The notes beneath the pieces were generated by a model. It did no database searches and was not told where the DNA came from. It saw only the letters and a program-made list of their open reading frames with translations. A stretch of DNA of 64,000 bases from Paramacrobiotus metropolitanus (taxonomy: Eukaryota; Tardigrada; Eutardigrada; Parachela; Macrobiotidae): NCBI RefSeq assembly GCF_019649055.1, contig NW_026570334.1, positions 62,001 to 126,000 on the forward strand, given 5' to 3'. Position numbers and translations under genes: made by a program. Positions 26,297 through 37,816 of this stretch are shown here, in pieces; positions within the stretch are counted from its first letter, which is position 1; every line of letters starts with the position of its first letter.

Positions 26297-28358
26297 GGTG
26301 GTAAAATGAATAAATAGAAATAAATAGAAAAGTACAAATAAATAAATAGTAAAAAAATATTTATAGTACTGAAATAAAATGCCGGGTGCAATAGCCGAAC
26401 GCTGGATCCGCTGGATATTCCACACCGGATATGGATGGCATATATAACTGGCGTGCGGCAAGCTTCGCCAGTGCGGTTTAAATACGCCGTAAATTCTTAC
26501 AGTGAACGGCGCATTAAACGTGAGCGCATCGTTTAACGTAGCTAAAATTTTTTATATTGTAACGGATGAAAATTTAAATTGTGCATTGTCTATCATTTCA
26601 ATATGCAAGCATTGCTTTATAAACTGTATTTGCGCAAATGCAGCGCAATTGTATGGATTATGCCATTGTTGCGATGCGCTCCAGTGGCGGCTTTACGTGC
26701 AAAAATACGCGTGATGTTGCATTACGTAATTAATTTTCAGTGTACAATACATTGGACGTGGCTACATACTGGACGTACAAACCCGTTTACTGATATTATT
26801 AAAAGAATTAAATCGGAATCCAAAGTAAAAATGAGATGTGCACATGACTATTGCGAGTTTTTAGATTACGGCTTACGCATACAGTATAGGAAATTTTGCA
26901 CTTTTGCGTCACGCCGATATGCGATTATTTTACTTTTTAAATATTTTTGCAATAGTGCAAACCCACATTTTTCGTTTCTTTATTCTGCCACTACACTACG
27001 GTACAATCACACGGTGCGTGCTGGTGGTTATACCTCAGCAGTCAGGAAATTATGTACTTACTGTAACTATTAGCTAATGATGTTGTATTGCACATATTGT
27101 ATAAGAAGCAGCGCGTCCATAATGTCTCCAAATACAGATACATAACTGAACGATATCATCGTTTTATTCTGTTATAACTTACTGTTTATTAAATATAAAA
27201 TTAATAAAATGCGTATTTGTACATAAGTATACTTAATGAAAAAAATATCTGCCGGTCCGATATGTGAATACGAAGACGCTAGTATTGAATTCGTGCGATG
27301 ACCTTAACCTCATGTAATAATATATATTTTGCAATATAATTTGCAATATATTTCTTTATTTAAGAACTTAAGTACTTATTTGTGAAGTTCTTGTAACGGC
27401 ATCGGTGTTTATATGCGAAATTTGTTATAGTTACATATATGTAATTTCACTGCCTGGTGATTTCTGTATCATTGGCAAACCGTGCGGTATGTTCACAAAA
27501 ATATAGGTGACTTTTCTTACAATTTTTTGAAAAATTGGAAATTAGTTCAGTTTTCGGTGTATGAGAGCGAACGGAGTGACGCATTACTTACTTTATCGAA
27601 AAACTGAAGTGTGATGGCGAATTAAAAATTAGCACGTGCAAGGTTGCAGGTAATAAACGTTCTTTAAGAATTATTTTAAAATTGAAAAATATATAGCCAT
27701 TCCGCGAAATAGGTCTTTTTATTTAACTACACTGTAATTATAGAAAGATTATATGAAATTGTTACAAAGACGATTTTGCTCCAATTCGGATCGCACACGC
27801 AGAGCCGTGCATTGTGCAATCGTACTGTTTTATTTCCAATTTTTTTATTTGTGTTCTTAAATTTTTGTCAACGTTTAAAGAACCCCAGTCAGTGGTGCCC
27901 GGCTAGGTTTAAAGCGAAGCAAAATTTATCGCTGATTTATAGTGCGAAAAGTAAGTAACGTTAAATGGGTTAATGTTGGTAATGTAACGTTAATGTCACG
28001 CGAAATTGTCATTTAAAATTTTAAGCGTAAGTCAATGTATTCTTTAAAGTTTAAACCTTCAGAAAAATGTTTTAGGATGATATCGTGCGCCCGTCTAAAT
28101 ACAGGGTACATTGCTTCCTACTGCACAAATTGCACGTATCACGGGAAGATAGGGTAGAGTAGTGGCAGTGTAGTGTACGCGCCTATAAGTATTCACAGTG
28201 ATAATCAATGCACCCTGTTAGAAATTAAAACGTTTCACTGTGTAATAACGTTGTCGTTTTCTAATAGTTTCCCTAATTTTTCAGTAATAAATTATCCAAA
28301 AATTAGCGGACACGTTCAGGAATAAATAAGATTTCATTGTGCAGTTTTTTATCATCAG
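26297..28358. other. intergenic region, no gene resolved
   Basis: AT-rich. It contains dispersed 15-base motif copies at 26987-27001 (-) and 28152-28166 (+). Two short plus-strand stretches ending in donor-like sites (near 27650 and 27950) could be exons, but I found no set with consistent phase. Confidence 0.4.
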
Positions 28359-28511
28359 GAGTTCGGGCTTGTTTCTATATACGGTATTCTCACGAAATTA
28401 AAAGACGATTTTGAGACCGAACCAGCGAAAAAGGGACATGTGGACGGCGTCTTAATCCGGCTCAATTTTAAGGTCATCAACGGCCCACCGAGTTTAAAAG
28501 TCGTCGGATAA
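28359..28511 (+). CDS. possible terminal exon of an unidentified gene
   Basis: After a pyrimidine-rich acceptor (TTTTTTATCATCAG) a plus-strand frame of 50 codons runs to TAA. The composition is protein-like: FGLVSIYGILTKLKDDFETE early, then GVLIRLNFKVINGPPSLKVV near the end. AATAAA follows at 28531-28536, 20 bases after the stop, as expected of a last exon. I could not connect it to an upstream exon of matching phase. The opposite strand is also open here (62 codons), so this is tentative. Confidence 0.3.
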   Translation, partial: EFGLVSIYGILTKLKDDFETEPAKKGHVDGVLIRLNFKVINGPPSLKVVG

Positions 28512-28851
28512 TTTCTGGACAACACAAGTAAATAAAAGATCAATACAAGTAATTTTATTTATACACCATCGGCCATCGCCTAATTTCTTTATAGCTAAAA
28601 CGTGACTGAGAAAAAGCTAAAACTAGCAAAATGGACTTGTACAGATACGCGTAATTCATTATTTACGAAAAAAGCCAAACTGTCTTGGTATGTGAGCAAA
28701 ATGGTCAAAACCGTTCTACACATAAAAACATATAGTAAAGTAGATAGCAGCAATCATCGCAATTTGAACAGGAATTTTAACAGCCAACTGAACTACGTAT
28801 TACAATAATTATTAATTATTGACTCGCTGAGAATGCAGTTGTAATATAGAG

Positions 28852-31092
28852 CTAATCCAGCACCACATCCGCACTGACGCTTTCCGGCCTCATTACGAGG
28901 GTCATGGAGCTCTTGACACCGGCAATGGGATCTTTTTGTAGGCTGGCGTCGAACTGACTAACGGCATCTTTGGCGTTGAATTTGCCGGCATCACTGACGG
29001 TGTACGTGACGTCGTAGTTGATCGTATGGGATGCTTTACTGGCGGTATCCTTGGTTATTTTAATACCCGTTGCGCCGCCACCGAGGTCACCTACAACACC
29101 ACGCAACACGCGTTTCCACAGACTGCTAAACTGCAAATTTGTGTTCAGCTTTCTTACTATATGGTTTAATTTAAGATTAGAGTCAATTTTGAACGAGAAC
29201 TAAAACTCAAACTGCGTAGAGTATTTGCAGATCTATGTGTGCTCTTGATTGCAATTGCCCTGTGCTTGCTCTATTGCACTTGATATATTGCAACGCAGGA
29301 CAAAATCTACGGCGTTTTCGTAGAGTGGTGGCTTCGATCGTTCACGTGACTCATATAGCTGGCTAAATACTCGTAAGTACCGGATAAAGCGTTCGTTCGT
29401 TTAGTATCATTTTCAAGTGTTTCTCAATTTTTTATTCCTAATAAACATGTTTTTTTTAAACACAATAAAATTAAAACCATAAAATTTACCGAACCTGGTT
29501 TCTTTTATGTATCTCTAAAAGCGACACTCTAATCGGTTTTCGCCAGGCTGACTAAAATGGTTGACCTGTATCGTTGTTTCCAGTAGACTCAGTCGGTACC
29601 AACCGGAAACAAATACGGGATGATTGTACTTGTAGACGTCTTGAAGTGTGACAGCAGTCCAGTATTTCACCGATTTGCACTCATTAAAAATACGGGTGAC
29701 TAATGCCTATATCATTATTAACTGGTCCGAAAAGGGGTGCCTATAATAAACGGGGGTGCGAGGGGCGCCTGTAACGGTTTCCTTCTTTTATACTCGTACT
29801 GTCGAACATTTTGGCAACCATTAGCTAGAAAAATTATGGACCAGAGGCCCAAAGCTGCTTGACGTACACTGCTTATCGAAATTATGTACCTGATTTCAAG
29901 CACTGGAGTTTGGAGGTTATTATTTTGAAGTCATGCAAAAATTGTACCTATGGCCTGCTGATGTACGAGTACTATAAAAATAATAAATAAGTTTACATAC
30001 TCTTAAAAATTTATACAACATCGAAGTACAAAAGTTATTAACCACCATAAAAATGCTTCTGTTAGCAATATACAGTATCGGCAGCAAACGCATCTGCAAT
30101 ATTTACCTGTATGTTAAATCATATTCGTACATTCAGAAAATTCTAACAATTGCGATATATATGTGCATATCTGTTATCTATATACCGTAATTATCGAATT
30201 TGTGGCCCTGGGGTGCAAATAGTTCGAATGCCATGGCGGAGGGGGGCTTATTTCGGGGAGGGGGCGCAATTTCGGGGGGTGGCATTATTTTTCAAACGGT
30301 ACATTTTGGAAAGGGGCATTATTTTTCAAACAACTGCGCATCGTGTTTTAGCGAAACTGAACGCAGTAGTTACCGGTATTATCGGCGGTATATGCAACTG
30401 CACTACCTTAGGAGCAACATTTTGGAGTGTATACCTCTTTATACATCTGTTTGCCAACGAACACCGCATTATATTGATGTCCGTTAACTGTTTCTCATTA
30501 AATTACAACAACTTTTGCGGCTAAATTTTGCGGTATACCAATCATTTTGCGGCGCTCGACATTTATTAACGGCCCCCTGGGGTGTAATTTCGGGGGGTGG
30601 TCTTATTTTTCAAACAGGGTCGGGGAGGGGGGTTTATTACGGGGGGGGGCTCTTATTGCGGGGGGGGGGCCCAAATCCGATAATTACGGTATACGATATA
30701 TTAAAATAATATTGATTTTATAGAGCTACTATCTGCCGTTGCTTTACCCATGACTTTCTTCCATCGTTGCAGAACTGCTTGCTTTCTTTGATCCAGCACC
30801 TGGGCATTTTCATAAGTTATTTCCAAGGGATTCGCAGTGAGTTGTTTTTCTTTAGCATCTACACGAAAATGGCACGTACTGGAAATACTTAGCTTCCCCA
30901 ACAAAAATAGCTTTACAAATTTGCAGGCTATTTCATATCAGCTGCATTAATGAGTTAGGTGCCACTTGTATCTGAATATTCCGTACTACATGTGCTTGAA
31001 TCTGCACTACGTTTACCTTTTGCCGGTTTTGTCGTGGCTCCGCTGGCGCCGAGGATGAGGAGGGATACACCCAATAATATGGAAATTAACAT
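28852..31092 (-). CDS. small secreted protein, three exons, unrecognised family
   Basis: Exons 31092-31017, 30858-30748 and 29090-28852 give 141 residues. Both introns are phase 1 with GGTAA donors, and both acceptors read GTAG. Exon 1 is almost wholly a signal peptide (LISILLGVSLLILGAS, residues 2-17). The rest has no cysteine or second membrane segment. It has a charged helix-like stretch (NAQVLDQRKQAVLQRWKKVM, about 43-62) followed by a beta-rich part (INYDVTYTVSDAGKF) and the C-terminal VMRPESVSADVVLD. I do not recognise the fold. Other acceptors (TTGCAG at 29131, TTCCAG at 30882) would break the frame, so the GTAG sites were chosen because they alone keep it open. Intron 2 carries a 509-bp transposon-like element. 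This could be a tardigrade-specific extracellular protein; no function is claimed. Confidence 0.5.
30183..30691. mobile_element. G-rich non-autonomous DNA element with TA-flanked inverted ends
   Basis: The left end TACCGTAATTATCGAATTTG and the right end, read in reverse complement, TACCGTAATTATCGGATTTG, match at 19 of 20 bases and are each flanked by TA, the target duplication of Tc1/mariner-type elements. The interior has no coding capacity. It contains repeated blocks of CGGGGGGTGG...TTATTTTTCAAAC and runs of five to ten G on the plus strand (near 30240-30290 and 30590-30670). It lies inside the second intron of the minus-strand secreted-protein gene. A smaller G-rich stretch at 29730-29775 looks like a related fragment. 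Confidence 0.7.
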
Positions 31093-33588
31093 AGTTATTC
31101 GTGGTGTAAATTATTAAAATATTAATATTACCACGTGTACACATATTACCACGTCTTCACAAGATATAGGCCGCTCACATAAACTGCTCTCGAGACTGAA
31201 TGCAGCTACGCGGTAGTGAGGTAAGCGGTAAGTCGGTAACTACCGCAGTTACTGCTGTTATTTCCAGAATCTCCTTAACCGCGGCTGCAAAATATTTACC
31301 TCGTAACCGATAATTGCATTTGAAACTCAGTTCTGCAAAGCTAATTGTGAATTTCGATCAGAGACATACCCAAAGGAAATCAAAAACCAAAACCGGCTGG
31401 TATAACCGGTATTCTGATACAGTCAGGCGACGGCACTTTATGTAGAAGTACTGTACAATGTACATCCATAATACACATTAGAAATTACTGTACCTAATTA
31501 GTAATCTTTCAAAGTACATCAAGAGAAATTCTTAGGCATTATTAATGCGAAAGAATTTCGTAAAATGAATTCTAAGCGTAATAAACACGCTTCCTCAATA
31601 ATACAAGCACAATGTAAAAAAACTGGAAACACTTTTGAAGTCGACGTACAACGGTACAAGTATCAACTGTACTTCAGAAGTACAGAGTACTCATATATAT
31701 TTGTGCAATGATATACGTGACTCAATGAGATTGGCAAAATGGTTTACTTAGAGTAAAAATCCTCTACATGGAACGAATTAAAAAACGTTTAAAAATAAAA
31801 TTATGTGCCACTGCATTTTTACCGCTAAATTAATGTTTAATTAATGTTTTGTGTATTGTTTCATTACGTACTACGATAATTTGGCGCATAATTTTGTGTT
31901 TAATTAATGCTAAATTAACCCAATAAAAATGGGCTTACTGTGTTTATAATAAGTATTACGGGTACTTATTTATTACAAACAGATACGTACGTTACTTAAG
32001 TAAGAACGTTTTTGTGCGAGAATGGGTGTACTGATTGATCTTGTTGACTATTGTGATATCTTTTGTTTTTTTTATGTTACATGCTGAAATAACTTTGTGT
32101 ACTATGCGTTGTGATTACGGTAGCTCGAAGACTTTTTGAAAGGGGCTGTCATTTTTTGTGACAGCTGATCTTGAGCGTTTGTCTGCAACCTCGTGCAGGT
32201 GTTTACCTGATGTGGTAGACGTTAAGCTGATTAAACAAACAAACAAACAAACAAGAAGATCATGAACTACAGTATATGTTTTCTGCTGTTGTATTTTTAC
32301 TGTATTCATTTAATTCATTACGAAATACCCAACGCTACCGATTAGAATAGCTAGATAACCGACAAACTCTGTAAAATTACAGGAACGCCATCGTTAATTT
32401 TAGGCGAAAACATGACAGTATTTGAATACAATGGCACGTCCACTACCTTCCAAAATTTACCAGCTTTTGGGTTCATTAAACATCCTTCAATCGATCGCTC
32501 TGTTAATCTGTCTTCTTCTGCTTTACCTACGACAGTTACGCGCCAAAACTGACGTCATAATTATATTAAAGAAATAATCCCAATAATTCGGGTTTTAAAC
32601 GTTAAGAGCCGGCATAGCACTTTTTCCACCGTTCTACAAAGCAATCTTCCACATTTAATTACACGCACTTTCATCTAGCGTAATCCGTCACGTATAATTA
32701 CTGAAAGTACAGCGCAAATTGGAAAAACGATACCAGAGCCGGCTGACGCTGATTGCGGTACAGTATTCCCGCTCCTCGGATTCAGGATCAAGGTGGCGTT
32801 GATTATTACTTATCCGGCACGCTCGACCGTCTTTAATGCTCCCGCGGAGAACACGGGCGCCAACTTAAGGGAGTTGGAGTGCATCATTCATCAAGCGCGC
32901 GCGCCAGTTCCGGATTCCTTGTGTGCCGTGTCGTAAAAGTTGTTTTGAATGCTCCCATCATTAACTTACACTACTTGTTGAACACGGAGACCAAGCGTTT
33001 CTTGGGAATACGCAGTCCTCTGTACATATACACAAGCGGTGCATTTAACCGGTAATGTTTTGTCAGAGGGATCACTAATGCTGTAGACAGCATACGGGCG
33101 GCAATGCAGCAGAGTAAGTACCGGGATACTGTAGCGGGAAGATGGGGGATCAACGCTAACGATGGTCTTTAACCATCACAACAAGCGTCTTGCGCAGATC
33201 GCGGGATCGATGCACTTGTTGTGCATTACGCTGGTTGTGCGCGCTTATATACATATATAAACATTTCTGCAGAAACAGCTTGTAATTATGGATTTGAGTG
33301 TAATGGATCCACTTAATTTCAGCCGGAAATGGTTATGCAATCTCCATAAGATTTATTATGCGCCCGTTTACTGATGCGTAGATGGACAACATTTTCTCCT
33401 TTTATACTAGTATCTTCAGCTAGCGTATGGTTGGAATTTCATAATCTTTGCTCCTTTAACTTCGATTCACGTTCAAAAAAGTTTTGGTGATCCCCTTCCG
33501 ATTAAACCTTATTTCCCAAAAGTGTGCTATTTATTACCGGCTTATTGTCTTGTAACTTTGATGACATACACATTTGCGAATAGCAAGG
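31093..33588. other. intergenic region, nothing recognised
   Basis: About 2.5 kb between the minus-strand secreted-protein gene and the plus-strand GPCR, whose 5' ends face each other. It includes a short CAAA run near 32238-32253 and a GC-richer patch near 32740-32920. I see no supported frame. Confidence 0.5.
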
Positions 33589-35921
33589 ATGAATACGAAT
33601 AATTTCATAAACCAAAGCGCGTTATATGCTTCGGCGCCGATTATCATTAACCAAGCTCTCAATGTAGCGGATGCCGATTCCTGGCGCGCTGCCGTCGCCG
33701 GCTCAGGAAGCTACACCAAAGATCAGCTGCGCCTGTCGTATACCTTCTACGTGGTGGCCTATTTCACCCTGCTCATATCCTGCAACGTCGGGAATTTCCT
33801 CAACTTGATGGTGATATTCTCTTACAAGCGGAAATCCTCGGTGCACTGCTACATGTTTACTGCCGCCATTGCCAACCTAACCATACTGTAAATACATCAG
33901 CGCTACATTTTTTAAAAAAATGGTTTTGCTATACAAGTATATTTTATAAAGTTACAGTACAAACGTAAAATAATTTTTCTTTTTATGGTTCTATCGGATA
34001 AACGGTTACACGTATACAGCATAGGTAAAAGTCCACTGTATATTAAAAACGAGTAAACGGTTTTTAGATGGTCTGCCTTCCCGGTATTCCTATGGAACAT
34101 GAGCTCCACGTTTAAATTACCGTATTATACACCGGAAAACCGTGTCGTTACCCTTAACCTTCGCGGCCCCGCCTTGTGGCTACAAGAGACGAGCATCCAT
34201 CTTGCCGACTGGTAAAAGCGCAATTATAAACCAAACTACTGTACTTAGACACAGAAGCTGTGGCAGCGTGCGCAGGAACATAAGCAATTAACTGCTTCTG
34301 TCATTTTCGAGAATAATCGAGACACTCAATAGTGTTATATATTAGTATACAGTGGCTGTACACTAATTATCTTGGCCATTATGGTATACAGGCTTAAATT
34401 GTCGGTTTATGTTAGGATCCTGGTCGTCTTCTCGCTGGAACGTCTCTTAGTCATTATCAGACCCTTCCGCTTCGAACGGCTCCAGCATCTGTGTGTTGCG
34501 CGTGTGGTGGTGATTATACTGATTATCTCGTCGGGACTGTTCCGCCTGTATGATCTCGTCTCCAATGTCTACTGCTCCAAGAACGATGCGGCGAAAATTA
34601 CCTGTCCCCGCCCGCAATGGCTATTGGATTGGAAGTCTTTGCAGGATCCGGCTGATGTAAGGATTAATTCGCTGCTGTAACTACCCACGCCTTATCAAAA
34701 CCTTATGACCATCACGCGTGGCGTATTATCAGCTTTTCGACAAATACCTTACAGTTAATTAATTTACAATCTTGAAAGCTGCATCAGCACAAAGCAGCAG
34801 AATGCTGGCAGCACAAAGCGGTATGTGCTAATAGAGTGGAGCACATCACTGATACCGTTGAGTCGTTGACTGCTGCTTCAAAGCTTTTTGCGTACCGGAC
34901 ACCAGAGACTGCGTTGTTCCGCATTAGAGAACTTGATAATATTTTACTAATATCGTGTACAAGCTTGTATAAAAACAACGGTTATTACATAATCAACTTT
35001 TGAGAAGTTTTTGTCATGTGTCGACGTGATTCTAGTGTCCGATACGCCATACGCGAACTTACTGTATATTTTGAAAATATCCGATGCGAAAAGCGTCGAA
35101 GTTCTCTTTTTTTATTGTACTCTTTGTCTACCCATACGTAAACTTTCCCTGGCTTGCGAAGTCACCAGACATGAAGATTCCGACTTCCACCTGTCTCCAA
35201 AAATTATAACAAAATCTTAAGTTTTTTTTACTAAATTTCCTGTACTTTGTATCAGCACAAGCAGCTGCGCAGCGGCTCTGCTTCCGTGCCGTAGTGCAGT
35301 GTTCGGCACAGTCGTCTTAATTGAAAATTTAACGTATATTGTCGCTTGCTGTTACAGGTGTGCATGAGCTTGTTAATCTTCTTCCTGATCACCACGGAGA
35401 ACATCGTGCTAATGGGCTTCATCAGCCGCAAACAGCACTCCGACATAGCCAAAATGCGGCAGGACCAGTTTGTCCGCTCCGGTTCCAACGCGGCCCGCCA
35501 CCGCTACAGCAACCTGGTGCTGATCAGCAGCTCCATGTTGTTCCTGGTGACCCGGATCCCTAGCATCGTGTACCATAGCCTGATTATCGCCGATGACCAC
35601 CACCTGTATGACTTCCAACCATCGGCCCAACAGTTCGCTGCGCCCTTCGTCAATGTGTCGCTGTATGCCAATTACTCCCTGACCTTCCTGCTGTTCTTCA
35701 CCACCCACAAACAATTTCGTAAACGCTTTCTCGGTCTGGTTCGATCCTGGCGAGAAGCGATGGTGTGGCAGCTCAACGGGCGCCGCGATTCGGATAGCAG
35801 CACGACGAGTTGGTATCGCCGGCGGACCAGTACGTTCTCCTCGCATTTCGCGCACTTTGGGAGTAGGAAAATGCGGAAAGACATTGCGGACTTAATTTCC
35901 TTACGGCACATAGCATCCTGA
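33589..35921 (+). CDS. rhodopsin-like (class A) G-protein-coupled receptor, orphan neuropeptide-receptor type
   Basis: Four exons, 33589-33887, 34068-34211, 34392-34656 and 35358-35921, with intron phases 2, 2 and 0 and canonical ends, give 423 residues. The start is the ATG before NTNNFINQS; an N-glycosylation sequon follows. All seven membrane helices are present: TM1 about 55-80 (LLISCNVGNFLNLMVIF), TM2 from exon 1 into exon 2 (NLTILWSAFPVFLW), TM3 LSVYVRILVVFSLERLLVII, TM4 ARVVVIILIISSGLF, TM5 CMSLLIFFLITTENIVLMGF, TM6 LVLISSSMLFLVTRIPSIVY and TM7 NVSLYANYSLTFLLFF. The E/DRY box is ERL. The usual Asp of TM2 appears to be Asn, the CWxP motif of TM6 is absent, and NPxxY is NYSLTF. A basic, Ser/Thr-rich tail of about 70 residues follows. 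The TM6 wording recalls FMRFamide/myosuppressin-type receptors, but the ligand is unknown. A broken copy of its last exon lies at 45.8 kb. Confidence 0.85.
34784..35030 (-). repeat. inverted fragment related to the intron of the 36.7-kb gene
   Basis: Inside the last GPCR intron, the reverse complement of this stretch (AACTTCTCAAAAGTTGATTA, then TTATACAAGCTTGTACACGA) resembles the intron sequences at about 37095-37165 and 46775-46830. It seems to be a third, decayed and inverted copy of that intron region. Confidence 0.4.
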
Positions 35922-36692
35922 ATTATAATTTAGTCTGGGTTACCTCGCAATTAATGAACTATCTAACTCAGCATGCAACGCAATTTGTAGGAGATTCTGC
36001 ACTCTGGTTTCTGTTATTGTACCGTATAAATTATGGGTAATCATTATGGTGTACGTACGCATATGTTTTATTCGACAAAGTAAAGCATGGCGATTGGTTA
36101 CAGTAAACGTATTATTTTCGTTATTTTCGTAAGCCACGACTTTCAACAAAAGGTCATGAAGAATCCCATATTACTACTACAGTCTGTAAACGACACATAT
36201 GGATACAGAAAAATGAGAAAAAAGTGCTTTTTCTTACGTATGAAGAAAAAACGGAGCCAGTTATATCGAAGTTTAACTTCATATCGATACCATCACGGTA
36301 TCACCAGATTATGCAATTGCAAATAATGAAAAACTCGTTGGTCAACTTCTCGACATATTCCGCCACGCTTATTCCACAATCCAGAATACAAGCCTGTCCG
36401 GTAATTTCTGTCGTAAAGATACAGCTAGCGCGAAGTTTGCGCTTAAAACGATGGCCACTTCACTACGTTTGGCGTAACACGTAAATTTGTATAATAATTT
36501 CGCTGTATGAAACAGGCAGAAATTACCGGACAGGCTTGCAGCACAATCATTCCAACGTGATTCAGGCCGCATCACCATCGTCCTCCTGCAATGCGTAGTG
36601 ATTGCGTGTAAGTCACGTTAGTAGCTGACATTAATAACCAGCTACGTTACTACGTTAATACGATTGCAAAAACAATAACGCTGACGAACAAT
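35922..36692. other. spacer with a perfect 22-bp inverted repeat
   Basis: CAAGCCTGTCCGGTAATTTC is followed by TG at 36389-36410, and its exact reverse complement lies at 36517-36538, 106 bases away. Downstream of the second arm, CATTCCAACGTGATTCAGGC resembles 46565-46590 in the duplicated block. No gene seen. Confidence 0.6.
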
Positions 36693-37816
36693 CTACTGTA
36701 CCTCAATCGGATCAATGTTCTTGAAGATCTTGTGCACCGTATCCGGTTTAGGATACACAATGACGTCCGCCAGAATGGTCACCATATCGGCCATCTTGCC
36801 ACCATCCACGACCAAGTTCGTGTAATAACTTTGCGCTTCACCAACGTTATCGGCGGACTCTTTGGATACTGCCTGCACGTCGGACCATTGTCGGTCCACA
36901 GTAATGCCGTACAGAGTGGATTTTGGATCCACACGCGTACCGATGCTGTGGCACATAACATGGAAAAGAACAGAAAACCCGATGGATTTGCGGACAGTCT
37001 GTACCTCAACGTTTTTCGCATTTTCGGCATTTTTACATTATGGATTCGCATAGGGGACACCAGACACACGGTACTGGTATTCTCCGCGTTCTTCCACATA
37101 AAAAAACTTCTCAAAAACTGATTACGTGATATTCATGTTCTTATACAAGCTTGTACACCCGACTGATAAAAAACCTATCCAAATGTGGCACAACGCAGAG
37201 AATACCCGTTGAGTTGTGGCCAGATACGTGAACCCATAAAGTGAAAGTGTCCCGCATGCGATAAACGTCAAAATATATTAAAAGCGTATAAACAATACTG
37301 TTAGGGGATGAGCTACCGCCTTGAGAGCCACTAAGGAACACCCGGGGAAAGTGTTCTTGTCAGCGAAGAAGGTACTTACGTCAGCTTGTATTGGACGTCG
37401 ATTTCTTGTTCTCCGCTGTAGCTGGTGGAATCCAGGTCTTCATCCGTGAAGCACAAAATCACACGCAGTATGCCACCGTAGCCAATCTGAACGAATGGAC
37501 GCATCTCCAGCGGCACAGCATTGTAGCAGGGATCGATGCGCAGACGACAGCGGCCCTTGAAGGTCTTCACGCCGAGTTCCGTCATCGTGATGCCATGGGT
37601 GAAGATCTCCCCGCCTAAGGGCTGCTCTTGTCCACGGTAGACTTGCTCTCTGCCGCGAAAGGTTCGCTCTTGGCCTCGGTAGGCTTGCTCTTTGGGACGG
37701 TAGGCCGAGAAGTTCTCGAAGGTCCATTGCAACTGGAATTGAACGGACGGTTGGGGGATGACTTTTTGCGATTCCTGCACGACGGCGCGTACCACGGACG
37801 CGTTTATTTGACTCAT
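36693..37816 (-). CDS. unrecognised two-exon protein, copy 1 of a duplicated family
   Basis: Exons 37816-37380 and 36945-36693 (GTAAGT donor, CACAG acceptor, phase 2) give 229 residues. There is no signal peptide or membrane helix. Shared with its paralogue at 46978-47721 are a helical start (VRAVVQESQKVIPQ), an FQLQW.FENFSAY stretch, the nearly invariant GITMTELGVKTFKGRCRLRI (about 72-100), ...VILCFTDEDLDSTSYSGEQ, YKLTIGT across the splice, and a final MVTILADVIVYPKPDTVHK. The FENFS start and DxVTILADVIV end faintly recall the edges of a MATH/TRAF-like beta sandwich; I treat that as a guess. Residues about 38-65 hold four tandem 7-residue units (YRGQE/FRGRE type), encoded by a 21-bp repeat, that the paralogue lacks. 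The frame is also open for some 16 codons upstream of the ATG, and similar in the paralogue, so an upstream start or exon is possible. Confidence 0.6.
37623..37706. repeat. four 21-bp tandem repeats inside the coding sequence
   Basis: Units start at 37623, 37644, 37665 and 37686, each beginning TGCTCT or CGCTCT and ending in a GGTAG-like block. They encode in-frame heptads on the minus strand. The paralogue near 47530-47560 has one unit only, so copy 1 appears to have expanded. Confidence 0.8.
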
